DNA of 64,000 nt from Membranipora membranacea (taxonomy: Eukaryota; Bryozoa; Gymnolaemata; Cheilostomatida; Membraniporidae). The notes under the pieces were generated by a model. The model saw only the letters and a list, made by a program, of their open reading frames with translations, was not told the origin of the DNA and ran no database searches. A program made the position numbers and the translations under genes. This document shows, piece after piece, positions 10,601-22,724 of the stretch (the stretch's first letter is position 1; each line of letters opens with the position of its first letter). The DNA is taken from assembly GCA_914767715.1 (NCBI GenBank), contig OU612075.1, positions 10,046,001 to 10,110,000 of the forward strand, read 5' to 3'.

Positions 10601-13600
10601 AACAGAAGACTATGCAGGATAGATTGATAACTCAGTCGACTACCAAACTTACCAATGAGCTCCGGACTCTTGTCGATAAATCTGTGTCTGCTGAGATAAA
10701 GAAGTCTGTTATTCCATGTAAGTAAAATACGGGGTGACAGGATGCAACCAACAGACTGAATAATAAATTGTCATTAATTTTATGGATGCATCATCTGAAG
10801 GTTCAGTCGACTTTATGATGTCATCTGGGCGGTCCTAAGTTTTAAAAAAACATGTACATGTATTCGGTATTTCTGTGGGAGATAATTGAATCATAAACTT
10901 TGGGTCAGAGAATTTTTTGAATTCGGAATCTTGCAATGGTGTCGTGTGGTGGTTTGATGGATAAGTTTAATTGAACTCAAAATCACATCAGTATGGTGGT
11001 TAGTTTATTCAGTTATTAATAACTTTGTCTAAAATCTATCTAAATTAATAATTACTTAATCCTATAACAATTTATTTTCATCTCTTTTTGACTGCTTACT
11101 AGTATTTTGTTCATGGTCCGGAGAAGCAAAAGTCAAAAATGGAATGGGCAGAGGAAACCTCCCAATACATAGTCTACCCGATGTTTATAAATTTTTCCTT
11201 GCTGTGTCGTATTCAGAAATGCTGACTTTTTTATTATTTATTATCTAAGCCTTACAACAGATGATAGATTTAGTGAAGAAAGATTTACACAACGTTATGG
11301 CTGAGCAACTAACTGCTGCTGACGCAACATTCAAAGATAGTATAAATAGATTGGTCAACAGCCAGGTAAGTAATGCATCATATCAATTTTCAATTCAAGG
11401 TGACCTCACTTCTCTCTTGTGAAAACCTTACTCTAGAAAAAATTTACTCAAAGTAATTAAACTGAGAAGCAGCCCATGAACCTAGGCCACATTCCAGATT
11501 GCCTACAAGAAGGCATAATCATTTCTCGAAATGTCCTTGAGGAGTTTGTTTGCCCATACGTCCTGGCTAGAACAAGTATTGAGCATATGCTAGCTGTGTT
11601 GTTTCTAATAGTTATCACTGTCTCCTTTAACTGGCAGGATATCAAGGCAATACAAAAAGAATAAAATCCAATTTACCTGCATTTGGAGTTGCCCCCATTT
11701 TAGTCGAATGTGCGCAAATCAGATCAGACTTGATCTATGTCTACCCTTCTCATCGATTATTTTTAACATTTATTGACAACAATTTTCGTCATTAGAATGA
11801 TGTTCTTCCGAATGTACTAGAGGAAGCAAAATAACAAAAAATAAATGAAGAAAAATGAAAGCCATAGAACATATTCGGCTGAATACAAAGAAAATTATTG
11901 TCTTAGATCAATAAGAATAACCCAAGGGAGAATGACTCCAGTTTATGTATGATTACTTGTTTATTTTCACAGGCCACAGTAGATAAGATAGGTATGTCTG
12001 TAGGACTGGTTGTACAGGATGTAATACAGACCTTATACAGAGATAGTCTCACACAGCAGGTCCTACCCTCATTCGACGCCAGCATGAGAAACGCCTTCTC
12101 ACAACTCAACGCCTCATTCTCAGAGGGGCTCAACAACTGTGAGTTTAAATACTATTCCATGATTTTTAATAATTTTTATAGTATTTTCAATCATAAAATC
12201 TTTTTCAATCGAATTTTGTGAAGCTGTGAAGCTGTGTTGCTGCAGCATCAAGCATCATAGCTGAGATCAATATTCTCCTTCTCAGAGGGTCTCAACAACT
12301 GTGAGTAGCTCTAATATTGAAGCATATTTGAATAGCTTTACTCATAATCATTAAAAAAAATTCTTGATCAACTCATGTGAAGCTTTACGCTGTGGCATCA
12401 AGCATCGGAGTTACATTCATCATTTTCTCTCTCAGAGGGGCCGAGCAACTGTAAACTTTTATTGACAAACAAACTTCATCATTAAAATGATGTTCTTCCG
12501 AGTGTGCCAAATCAAAACAATAATAAAAGAAGAAATATGGAAGATAAATACTTTATTGGTATCATTTTGTATATTGGTATTATTATATTGGTATTATTAT
12601 ATTGGGATATTGGTATATTGTTATAATATTACATTGGTATATTGGTATATTATTGTATTGGCATATTGGTATAATATTATATTGGTATAGTATTATATTG
12701 GTATAGTATTATATTGGTATATTGGTATAATATTATATTGGTATATTGGTATAATATTATATTTGTATATTATTATATTGGTATATTGGTATGTTGGTTT
12801 GTTGGTATGTTGGTATAATATGATATTGGTATATTGGTATATTATTTTATTGGCATATTGGTATAATATTATATTGGTATAGTATTATATTGGTATATTG
12901 GTATAATATTATATTGGTATATTGGTATAATATTATATTTGTATATTATTATATTGGTATATTGGTATATAATTATATTGGTATATTATTATATTTGTAT
13001 ATTATTATATTGGTATATTGGTATATTATTATATTGGTATATTATTATATTTGTATATTATTATATTTGTATATTATTATATTGGTATATTGGTATGTTG
13101 GTTTGTTGGTATGTTGGTATAATATGATATTGGTATATTGGTATATTATTGTATTGGCATATTGGTATAATATTATATTGGTATATTGGTATATTGGTAT
13201 AATAAATTTTATTGGTATATTGGTATAATATTATATTGGTATATTATTATATTGGTATATTGGTATGTTTGTATGTTGGTATAATATTATATTGTATATT
13301 GGTAAAATATTATATTGGTAGAATATCATATTGGTATATTATCATATTGGTATATTATTATATTAGTATTATTATATTTGTATTATTATATTGGTATTAT
13401 TATATTGGTGTTATTATACTGGTATTATGTTGTATCAGGTTAGAGATTTACCTTGTTTGATTCTCTCATGTAGATATGAAGCAGCTGAACGATCAGATGT
13501 CTGCTGTTAAATCTAAACAGATGAATACTCAGGCTATCGTGTCAGCGAGCTGTGAGAATGCTGTCGAGTCTCTCAAACAGACAAGCCATGACGTCAAGGA

Positions 13601-15866
13601 TAACATCACGCAATCTGTGCGGAGAGAAGTGAAGCAGCAAGTCGTAGCAGCTCTGGATAGGTAAATATTAAATTATATGTCATGTATGCCATTGCATCAG
13701 AGACTATAGTCTCTGATTGCACCACAACTAACTGGTCAGGTGACACGTGGTGGGGGAGCAACTCCAACTTATCCGAAATTCCTAATTCTTCAACCTGCTA
13801 TATCCTAATGTTGTCGGTGAGGCCAATCTGCGCATGTTTCTGTGCCTGATTCTAATACGTGTTTACAATTCTTAATATCCTTGTCAGCAGACCATGGATC
13901 CATTTTGTGGTCAGACTTATTACAGTTTAGATTTGATTTTTCATCCCAAATCTATTCGATATTTTTGTTACAGTATGAAGGGACAGATGGTGGCTGATGT
14001 GAGGAATGCAGTACGCTCTGAGGTAGATAAGGCTCTGCAGAGTCAGCAGACATTACTTACTGATCAGCTTGAGGCTATGAGATCTCAGGCTGCCACTCCC
14101 GCTCCGAACTCTCAGTCTAATATCAAAAATATCATGGTATGTTTGTACCGTGAATGTAAATTGGTAAATTTAACGTTACGGTTGATTAGCATATTTTTAC
14201 TGCTCAAGTTCTGCTTGGTTCAGGAAGTAATTCTTTCCAATATCAGATTGATCTTTCATTTAATTGTGTCACCTCAATAATTGACCTCTAGTTGTGTTGG
14301 CTACCTGCCAACTTGAGTTCAGTTGGACGCCGTATTCATTTGGATTATAAATTCTAACAGATCTTGATAAATAGACCGCCGGATTGACCGTTAATTTCAG
14401 AACCATAATGTTCACAGAGAGGTATGTATCAGGAGGGTGGTTTCTGTTCAATGTAAAATAAATTAGGGATCTAATACAGTTTAAAACAGTTTATGGCTAA
14501 AATAAAACAAGATTCTTTTCGACTGAATTGAATCTGTCAGCACTGAGTTATAACTATTAGATGTTGCTGGAGATAGCAATCTATTATAAAGTGTTCATGT
14601 CGGTAAATGTGGTATTGTTATTAGGGTATGGTGGGTCGTGTTCCATGTAAGATTTTATTACAATATTTTTGCTTGGAGTTATTGCTTTTCTCGGCCACGC
14701 TATCCAAAATACCACATCCAACTTTTGAAAAAAAGATTGAGTGAAGACTTTCAAAAATACATTCAAATGATATAAGATTTATATATGGTATATGGTATAT
14801 AATATACCGTATACAAAATATGACATATAGTATACAGTATACGCTATATAGTATACAGCATATGGTGTTTGATCACTAAGGTGTAACATTGTACTATTGT
14901 ATTGTATCGTATTGTATTACAGGCACAGATAGATATGAATATCACACACGGAGAGTATGAGAGAGCCTTCCAAGCAGCGCTGTCTGCCTCTGACCTCACC
15001 GTCGTCTTATATCTACTGAATAAAGTACCTGACAGTCAGCTCATATTCTCACAGGAGAAATGCTCACTTACTCAGCCTACTCTTCTCAGTCTAATACAAC
15101 AACTCAGCTGCGGACTCTCCGGCAAACATCTCGATATCATATTCGAGTGAGTAATTTATTGTGATTTTAAATTTTAATTTTGAATTTGTAATTTTTATTT
15201 TTATTTTGTTGGCCCATTATCTTAGTTTGTCCAAAGCCCATGTTAGCGCTTGGTCTCCGCTAAGCCAGCCTTGTTATCTAATATGTATGATTATGATAAT
15301 CCATTCAGGCATAATATGGATTGGATGGAATCAATGATGTAGATAGATGTGATTGTGAAAATGAGAACATGAGATGATGCTAGCCTGCTAGATATTATGA
15401 TTTGTTGGTATTATTAAACTACACTGTAGATATATAATACCTTATACGTCTTACCAGGAAGTTGGGGACTATGTATTAAATGTTTTGTTTTGTCTTCATT
15501 CACAGTTACTTAGCCGAAGCTGTCAGCTGATGGCGCTAGCCTGCTAGATGTGTTCTATGATGCCCTGTTGGTATTATTGAACTGCACTGTAAATAGATTT
15601 TTGTTTAAACATCTTACCAGTCAGCTGGGGACTTTATAAATATTAATGTCTTTTTTATCTTCATTCACAGTTACTTAGCAGAAGCTGTTATAGCCCTAGA
15701 TCCTCAGGATTCTATCACAAGCCAACATCTAAGCTCTGTGATATCCATGTGTAAGGAGAAGTTAGCAGAGTTCCTCACCACCAAGAACCCGTCATCCCCC
15801 CACAAGCGTACCGTTCATTCTATCGAGAAATCTATCAAGTCTTTACTCCGGTACGCTCGTACCTGA
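10601..15866 (+). CDS. EDC4: Enhancer of mRNA decapping 4 (EDC4/Ge-1), C-terminal 388 residues
   Basis: Exons 10601-10717, 11250-11365, 11973-12138, 13474-13660, 13974-14136, 14923-15146 and 15671-15866 join in phase to a TGA at 15864-15866. The first three to five encode the coiled-coil-rich stretch that in EDC4 precedes the C-terminal alpha-helical domain (for example KKSVIPSLQQMIDLVKK, then LPSFDASMRNAFSQLNASF). The sixth and seventh encode the conserved C-terminal domain (YERAFQAALSASDLTVVLYL, then LLSLIQQLSCGLSGKHLDI, then YLAEAVIALDPQDSIT), which in Ge-1 is needed for P-body targeting. EDC4 scaffolds DCP1/DCP2 in cytoplasmic mRNA decapping. The acceptor of exon 2 is the AAG at 11249, not the later AACAG, because only it keeps frame. 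The N-terminal WD40 part (about 1000 residues in the human protein) is not in the window. Confidence 0.92.
12555..13440. repeat. EDC4: AT-rich minisatellite inside an EDC4 intron
   Basis: About 880 bp built from 5-12-bp variants of TATTGGTATA and TAATATTATA, with larger blocks repeated (the run with TGTTGGTTTGTTGGTATG occurs at about 12793 and 13095). Open frames rich in Ile/Tyr/Trp here are by-products. It lies between the third and fourth EDC4 exons in the window. Confidence 0.9.
15360..15690 (+). repeat. EDC4: Tandem duplication covering an EDC4 splice acceptor
   Basis: About 160 bp of intron plus the first bases of the last exon occur twice: TCTTCATTCACAGTTACTTA followed by GCCGAAGCTGT at about 15492-15522, and by GCAGAAGCTGT at 15659-15689. 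Both keep a good acceptor. The first leads to TGA after seven codons; the second is the real last exon. Confidence 0.75.
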
Positions 15867-15904
15867 ACCTAACTAGGTACACTGTGAGATAGATCAAAGT
15901 TTAA

Positions 15905-15997
15905 TCAAATTGCCTGAATTCCAGTTGCTCCCTTCCACTGGTCAAGTCGCTGCGGCGTGGCCAGTGCAGGGGGAGCAACTCCGAATGCAGGCAAATG
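15905..15997. repeat. Short palindromic element, GC-rich centre (copy 1)
   Basis: The arms read TTGCCTGAATTCCAGTTGCTCCC and, inverted, TTGCCTGCATTCGGAGTTGCTCCC, around a CACTGG...CCAGTG core. The same palindrome is at 33295-33387. A half copy (GTGGTGGGGGAGCAACTCC) is in an EDC4 intron near 13745-13770. Confidence 0.7.
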
Positions 15998-16119
15998 TAT
16001 TAATCTTGGTCCAACCATTGAGGATGGGATATAACCCCACCCTCCCTGGTCAAACTGTGAGAGGATAAGGTGCACAAAGAGGACAAAATATGTACAGTTT
16101 TCATTTTCTTGTATTTATT

Positions 16120-16680
16120 TATTTATTGAGGTTTTCTAATTTAAGTTTCTAGTTTCTAGTTTATAATTAAAGCAAATTAAAAATAACTTGTTGACCTCAT
16201 ACACATTAACATAGATACAAAAAATGACTTGAATAAAAAGATATAAGTGGTAGGGTGTTACATACTATATAGTGTGTAGGATTATGAAAGCATGGTATCA
16301 TAAATTGCATGAATAAGATGAAAAAAGAAAAGAAGAAACAGAGAGTGGCAAACAAAAATACAAGCTTACAACATTAGGTAGGATTAAATGATAATGACTC
16401 ATGAGGCTTGGTTGATTTAGTTACAAATGTATGAAAAATATTTAAAAAGGCTGATTTGCCTAGGTTTGATCTAAATGAGGGTTTAATTATTGCACAGTTG
16501 CTACGAAGTGATCGTGTATGTCTGTTTGATTTGCTAACGAGATGAAGTATGTGCTTGGATGCACGGCCTTTATGGACCCTCGATTTGACAAAATTGTGAA
16601 AAAGAAAATTCCTTCTACTGTGGAGAGTACGTAAATTCGAGCCCCACCGGGAGCACTGTTTGTCTAGTATTACCTGACTT
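16120..16680 (-). pseudogene. Probable LINE 3' remnant
   Basis: On the minus strand a broken frame around 16380-16660 reads like the tail of a LINE ORF2 (CAIIKPSFRSNLGKSAFLNI region). It runs out into an (AATA)n tract at 16120-16145. Weak evidence; no catalytic block is present. Confidence 0.35.
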
Positions 16681-16825
16681 GGCTGCCGCTTGGCTTTCGC
16701 GGGCCATTCACCCTAGCCGACCTGGAACTTTAACGGACATATGGCTAGCCGCATTACCGGAGTCTTCAAACCTACCTGAAGTTGGTTGACCTAATTTGAT
16801 GACCAATAATGTGGGAATCAGACGG

Positions 16826-16874
16826 ATATTTCAACCAGGGAGTTTGGGACCCAAAATCCCTGGTTGAAATAACC
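16826..16874. repeat. Short hairpin
   Basis: ATTTCAACCAGGGA is followed after about 16 bases by its inverse TCCCTGGTTGAAAT. No other function seen. Confidence 0.6.
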
Positions 16875-17079
16875 TGCTGATTTGGGACCCAAACTTCCTG
16901 TTTCAACATCAGCTGTAAAAAAGACAGAGTGAATTGTCTTCCTCCTGACATTGAAAAGACAACTTATCTTATTGTTTCATGATGAATGCTGTCATTATCC
17001 TCTGATTGCTATGCCCAAAACAGTTGTTTGTGTTATCAGACTGCTATTACACCACCATTTCCAGCTGATAGCTGATTTC

Positions 17080-17137
17080 ACGGGTGGCAGACATTTAGCC
17101 AATGTACATTTTGCCAATGCTATGTTTTGCCAATCAC
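17080..17137 (+). repeat. 14-bp mobile minisatellite element, head only (copy B)
   Basis: Carries the same head as copy A (GGTGGCAGACATTTAGCCAA, GCCAATGTACA, GCCAATGCTATG, GCCAATCAC). It is then cut off by a LINE fragment. Confidence 0.8.
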
Positions 17138-18065
17138 GTATTTTAATCGACAGCAAGTTCGGATTTCATAAAAAGCGGAATACAACAACTGCTATATCTA
17201 GACTTATATATGTTGGAAACGGCACGCCCCAGGGAACATTGCTAGGACCAATGTTTTGGGTTCTGCAGGTGGACACCCTCAAACTACCCTATGATATGAT
17301 CAAATATGCAGATGGCCTCACCTTGAATGGGCATCCAACTAGACTTCTAGAGAATCCCCACAGCCTACAATCTGCAATCGATGACATAGCTCAACGGTGC
17401 TCTGATCACATCATGGTTGCAAATGCGAAGAAATCTGCCACCGTTCATTTCACCAACAAGGATGCCAGATCAGATACATCAACTGCTCCACCAGTCACAC
17501 TCAACGGCGAACAAATACGAGCACAATACCAAACCATGCTCCTCGGATTAACCATCGACTACAACCTGACATTTATAGTCAAGATATCAATATGGTTGGA
17601 GAAAAAGTCAGATCGCTAACCTATGTGCGCACAAATCTCAAGCGCTCAGGGTTACCAAGAGATCTCCTAGTGCGATTCTACACAGGCTGCATTAGACCTA
17701 AAATGAGATATGGCTGCCCTGCGTGATACCCTATGCTCAGTTCAACATCGAAAGAGCAGCTCTTATCGCTTGAGAAATTGGCACTCATCATTTCAGTCCA
17801 GCATCAGGTGATTACCATGACAGAGTATTTTGCCTTAGAACTCACACCACTGTATGACCATATTGACCAGCAATGCAGGAAGTACTGGACAAAATCAAAA
17901 TGCCTGATCATTGCCTGCATAAGCTGCAACCCAAACCACAATCAGAATCTCAACAATCTGCACGGCTAAAGACCAGGGCGGCCACCAACTACAGAACCGA
18001 ATTACGCAAAAACACTTTGTTACTGTCACATGCTAACCAGGACATCATATTACAAAGAATAGTTG
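17138..18065 (+). pseudogene. LINE reverse-transcriptase fragment
   Basis: In frame: FGFHKKRNTTTAISRL, then GTPQGTLLGPMF, then the catalytic box decayed to YADGLTL (the second Asp of YADD lost), then a thumb region. Stops and frame changes follow near 17619. It is truncated at the 5' end where it joins the 14-bp element. Lacks endonuclease. Non-functional. Confidence 0.75.
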
Positions 18066-18119
18066 TTTTAAATTCTTTTTACCAAATTTTTATATGACGA
18101 GACTTTTAAAGGTTTAACA

Positions 18120-18900
18120 CTCATTGTGAAAATCAATAGTCAGATTAAAGATAATAATTGTAATGGAGTACCTGTGTGACATTTTTAATAACAGTAAAAC
18201 TACACAAGGAATATTTTTTAGACTTCAGCAAGGCTTTGACACCATCAACCATGATATTTTAATTAAAAGATTATTATTCTTATAATTTTAAAAAGGATGT
18301 ATGTAATTTGCTGAAATCTTATATAGAAAACGGAAAGCAATTTGTCAAAATCAACGATCATTTCAGTATAATAAAATAGGTCGATATAGTAATCCGGATC
18401 AGGGATCCGTATTAGGTCCAATTTTATATTTAATATTAATTAATGATTTGGTTATATCCGTCCCAATGTTTAAATATATTCTCTTTGCCGACAACACAAA
18501 TATATCTTCCAATGCTCACGAAATTAAAAAAAAGGTCATAAAATTGAACGATAGTGCTTGAGTAATGAATTGATATTAAACTATACAAAAACAAACAAAT
18601 TTTAGATCCTGAACAGTACCATGTAAAACTTGGTAATCAGGTTTTAAAGACAAAAAAATAGCACTTCATTTCTCGGCATTCACCTTGATGAGAGCATAGT
18701 TTTGAAAACAAATGTTTTAAAAGTTTGTCAGAAATTTAAGTACATCCTATTTTTAATGCGTTGTGTACAACCATATCATGATATTCATACGATGATCAAA
18801 TTGTATAACACATTGTTTTACCCAAATTAAATTTATGGTATTGAGTTTTATGGTCATGTTGCATATTGTCATCTAAATCACACCTATTCACTTCAAAAAT
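18120..18900 (+). pseudogene. Second, more decayed LINE reverse-transcriptase fragment
   Basis: Reading through stops gives FSKAFDTINHDIL (18222-18262), then GSVLGPILYL and LFADNTNI (a decayed YADD box). These are the classic RT blocks of CR1/L2-like LINEs. There are many stops. It differs from the fragment just upstream, so two elements lie here in tandem. Confidence 0.7.
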
Positions 18901-20054
18901 CCGCCCACATAGCTATGTGACCTCTTTCTTTTCTGTGTATCAAAATTTGCCCATTGAAATTATTGTTAAATACCGTAAATTGTTACTTTTTAATAATAAT
19001 GGCGAGTTAGAAATCAAAACCGCGGCCGTAACAGCCACTTGGTGCAAACCTGTTGAATTCATACCAACAGGGGGAGGAGGGGGTGGCTCCTTTTGCCTTG
19101 AGTGAGAGTTTGGCGTCTTCGCTGCGGGGTGTGGTTCGAATCTTGCCAAGTAGGCTGCGTGTCCGGGCTAGCCTTGTGGAAAGTAGGCTTCATTGTCCTG
19201 ACATGGTCGCCTCACTATTCCTGGACTTATCCTACCATGCCGCTGCTTTATTTTATTTCACTATTTTAGTGCATTTATTTTAAATACAATAAATCGTTGC
19301 AGACAAAAAATGATAGATTTTCCTTTCCTCTGTAGGCTAGACCTCTGGCCTGCAACCATTGACTTCACACGTTATGTCAATGTTATGTCAACAAATAATA
19401 TTTTAAACAATATTATAGCATCCTGTTAAAACAGCTTACCTTCAACCTTGGTTGCCACCACGGCCGTCAGTTTATTCAAAATTCATTCTTCCAAACATTA
19501 TTTTTCACAGATAACATGATAATATCTTTTCTGTCAATCTAATATTTAATTTTTTTTTCTTTTCAAGGCTAATATTGTAAACATTCTTTGAGAATGGAAA
19601 TTCTTCCAATAAAGTATTGAAACAAAAATTTGTGCATTCAACATATTATTGAAATGATTTCAATAGGTTCCTAATTGATGTATGAACGAGCAGCACAATA
19701 AACATAAAGAGTAATTTCCAGAATAGATATGATGCCATTACTAAACTATATGGCTTACCATCTGACATTACACATTTGATGATAGCAAATACAAAACCAG
19801 ATTTACGGTTACGATCTAGTCTGAAATCTGAATTTTTTGGATAAAATATAGGAGCTGATATCGGTAATGGTAATGGTGACAGCAAAAAGGGATGAGGATG
19901 GTAAAACCAGAACCATGAGGAGGGAACAATCATTAAGTGCTGATTGCGAGTGCTCAAAACCAATTGGATTCATCCCATCCAGACAGTTGACCCGGTACGC
20001 ATTCCTTACCATCATCATGGAGCCTTTTTGGAACGAATATTTGTACGCCTTAAT
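18901..20054. other. No gene recognised
   Basis: Ordinary AT-rich sequence with a short GGGGGAGGAGGGGGTGG tract near 19070. I see no supported exon. Confidence 0.5.
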
Positions 20055-20398
20055 TGGCAATTGGGTGATGACCAAATGTTATTGGCAATTTATGATTGGC
20101 AAAATATCTTTGGCAAAATATGATTGGCAAAATGAGACTGGCAAAATGTCTTTGGCAAAATGTGACTGGCAAAATGAAATTGGCAAAATGTCTTTGGCAA
20201 AATGTGACTGGCAAAATGAGATTGGCAAAATGTATTTGGTAAAATGTGATTGGCAAAATAAGATTGGCAAAACATCTTTGGCGAAATGTGATTGGCAAAA
20301 TAAGATTGGCGAAATGTCTTTGGCAAAATATGATTGGCGATTTGTGATTGGCAAAACATAGCATTTGCAAAATGTACATTGGCGAAATGTAGCGGATT
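20055..20398 (-). repeat. 14-bp mobile minisatellite element (copy C, inverted)
   Basis: On the minus strand it starts with ACATTTCGCCAATGTACATT, runs through about 20 copies of GCCAATCWCATTTT-type units, and ends with ATAAATTGCCAATAACATTT. Head and tail match copy A. The long FCQSHFAN-type open frames on this strand are artefacts of the 14-bp period. Confidence 0.8.
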
Positions 20399-21968
20399 CC
20401 ATACATACTACACACATGTAATATAACATATTAATCTCTTTTCTCTCTGACATAACATGGGGATTAGCTGATCAGTCTGTGTATAAACAGTTTTATGAGC
20501 TCTGTTTGAACTTGTCTTCTCGCCATATGGGTACTCTTTAGCCAATGCAGCATAAAAAAAATGAGCTGAAATTGGCTTTTTTCGTTTTATTTACAAATTT
20601 TATCTTTAAATAGAAATAATCTGCTGCAGTTAAGAAATCTGAAGAATGTGAACAAAATCAAATGGCTGGGAGCTTACCATTTAAAAAAGAGACCAGATTT
20701 CTGGCTTAAAATTTATTTAAACTTAGTGTTGCACGGGAAATCTTGGATGGATTTCTTTAGAATTTGTCTCTTCTCTATCATAGCAGGTTTTAAAACCGGT
20801 TTTAAAATAATATAAGACAATAAGGGGGTATAAGAATTTCGAATGGACTGAAATGACTGCGGACTAATCAGTGATATGATTGGGTCAGGTTTGTGTTTCA
20901 GTCATAGTGGCATACTGTCATACCGGTGCTAAGAGGACATTGGTATTGTGTTTTTGAGAGCATGTGTGAGAGCTGAGATCATCAAATATTAGTTTTTCGT
21001 GATTTTTATTCACTAACTTGGTAAGCACGCAAGTATCCTGTTGACAGGTTTGCATGGTGGTCAAAGCAAACTTGCTATAAGTGTTATTTGAGAGATAGTT
21101 GAAGAGGACAAACTGCGATTTTGGGCTAGCAACTTGATTTTTTATCTAGACAGCAATATTGCTGATATCAAGTTATCATGCCAACAAGAGTGCAATCTAG
21201 GCTGCTTTGTCTTCTTACGTACAAGAATGTGTCACTAGGGCATCAAATCTTTACTGATTACTCCCTAAATCAGGTGCTGCCAAGAATTCAAAAATTTGTC
21301 CTTCATTAGGCATCAGATCAGAATAGGACGATAACTGTACTCTGTGGAGCTACAACACAGGATTTAGTTTTTGTTAGTAGATTTTTTTGTTTGAATCAAC
21401 TTTTTTGTTACCTTTAGCATAATGATAATCATGACTCATGTTTTCTGGATTAAATATATTTGTATCTTATTTGTATCTGCATCATATGATATTAGAGTAA
21501 AACAAAACGGTAAAAGCAGAGATAACATGATGAATATAGGGATTGCAAAAATTTATATCGTCCCTTATCTGCATCATATGATATAAGAGTAAAACAAAAT
21601 AGTAAAAGCAAATATAACATGAAATGAATATAGGGATTGCAAAAATTTATATCCTTCCTCAAGTTAGCAGATAAAAGTGTCTGATATAGAAGTTAACAAA
21701 TTATAGTTGGTACAGTTATCAAATATTGTTCACAGTAGTTTAAGCTACTAGTCGAGTCAATCAACAACTATGATTTCAATTTGGCAAAAATAGATGTATT
21801 AAATTGGATTAAGAAAAATACGCTTTTGTGTCATTGATCTGATGACCTGGATGTAATGTTTTGAGAATGAAACATTGTGGCTTCAGCTATTATAATTTTT
21901 CAATCGGTGAATGTTCTTTTGCCACTTGCTGGTTTATAATGTGTTGTAAGTTATGGTTGCCCAAGTTG
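20399..21968. other. No gene recognised
   Basis: AT-rich sequence. A stretch of about 75 bp (ATATGATATTAGAGTAAAACAA, then ATGAATATAGGGATTGCAAA) is repeated at about 21484-21560 and 21566-21651. No exon found. Confidence 0.5.
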
Positions 21969-22161
21969 TCAAGCCTGTCCAGGTTGTCCAGGTTGCCCAG
22001 CCTGTCCAGGTTGCCCAGCTTGTCCAGGCTGTCCAGGTTGCCCTCCACAACCGCAACTGCCACACACACATACACAGCAACAGTCACTACAGACACATAC
22101 ACAAACCCCTGCTGCTCCACGCTCAACAATCACACTTGTTCATCTACTGTCTTCAGAACTC
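21969..22161 (-). pseudogene. Orphan Cys-rich tail exon of a third BRICHOS gene (frameshifted)
   Basis: After an AG at 22163-22162 the exon starts like the last exon of the BRICHOS gene at 26250-28493, but it carries two extra bases (GTGTG) just before the IVER/IVKR site. Reading on in the restored register would give ten Cys in CxC spacing, then GQPG/GQAG repeats to a TGA at 21969-21971. Length 193 instead of a multiple matching phase 1 fits a 2-nt insertion. No other exons of this copy were found upstream. I take it as a relic. Confidence 0.6.
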
Positions 22162-22308
22162 CTGCAAAAAGTTGCAAAACAAAAGTGACAAACATTTCTC
22201 AATTTGTCCCAAATTACGGGTCAATTCTAGAATAACATTGCAAAGTTCCTCATACCAGAATAGAAATAGATCATTCAGTTTAACGTTGGACGGCCAGAGT
22301 GGTTTCAT

Positions 22309-22724
22309 GTTGAGCCACTGCTGACACAGCTGGGCCTTGCCCAGCAGAGCCACCAGTCAAAAATTTAAATAGAGAGTTGTGGCATCTAAACAGCTACCCA
22401 GTAGCTTTGCATGGAGTTATGTGGGCTCTCAAATTGTAGAGAGTATTTTCTTCCCCAGCCATCTGCCATTAGTGAGGACAAAAGTTGACACTAATTAAAG
22501 TGTTGGATCTCAGCTAGATTTCAAAGGCACCTGATTGGTCAGTGTCAACTTTTGTCATCACTAATGGCGGTTGGCTGGGGAAGAAGATACTCCCTACTTT
22601 TTGAAGGCTCATTTAACTCCATGTAAAGCTACTGGCTAGATGTTTTGATACCACAATTCTCTATTTAAAGTTTTGACCGGCGGCCCTGCTGGGCAAAGCT
22701 CAGCTGTGGCAGCAATGGTTTAAC
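22309..22724. mobile_element. Fold-back element, about 415 bp
   Basis: Two inverted arms of about 190 bp (GTTGAGCCACTGCTGACACA...TTTTGTCATCACTAATGGC and their inverse) meet around an AT-rich centre. The ends are GTTGAGCC / GGTTTAAC. Non-coding. It sits about 150 bp upstream, in minus-strand terms, of the orphan tail exon. Confidence 0.75.

Noticed and set aside
12487-13460. Ile/Tyr/Trp-rich open frames
   Set aside because: They are translations of the AT minisatellite in an EDC4 intron.
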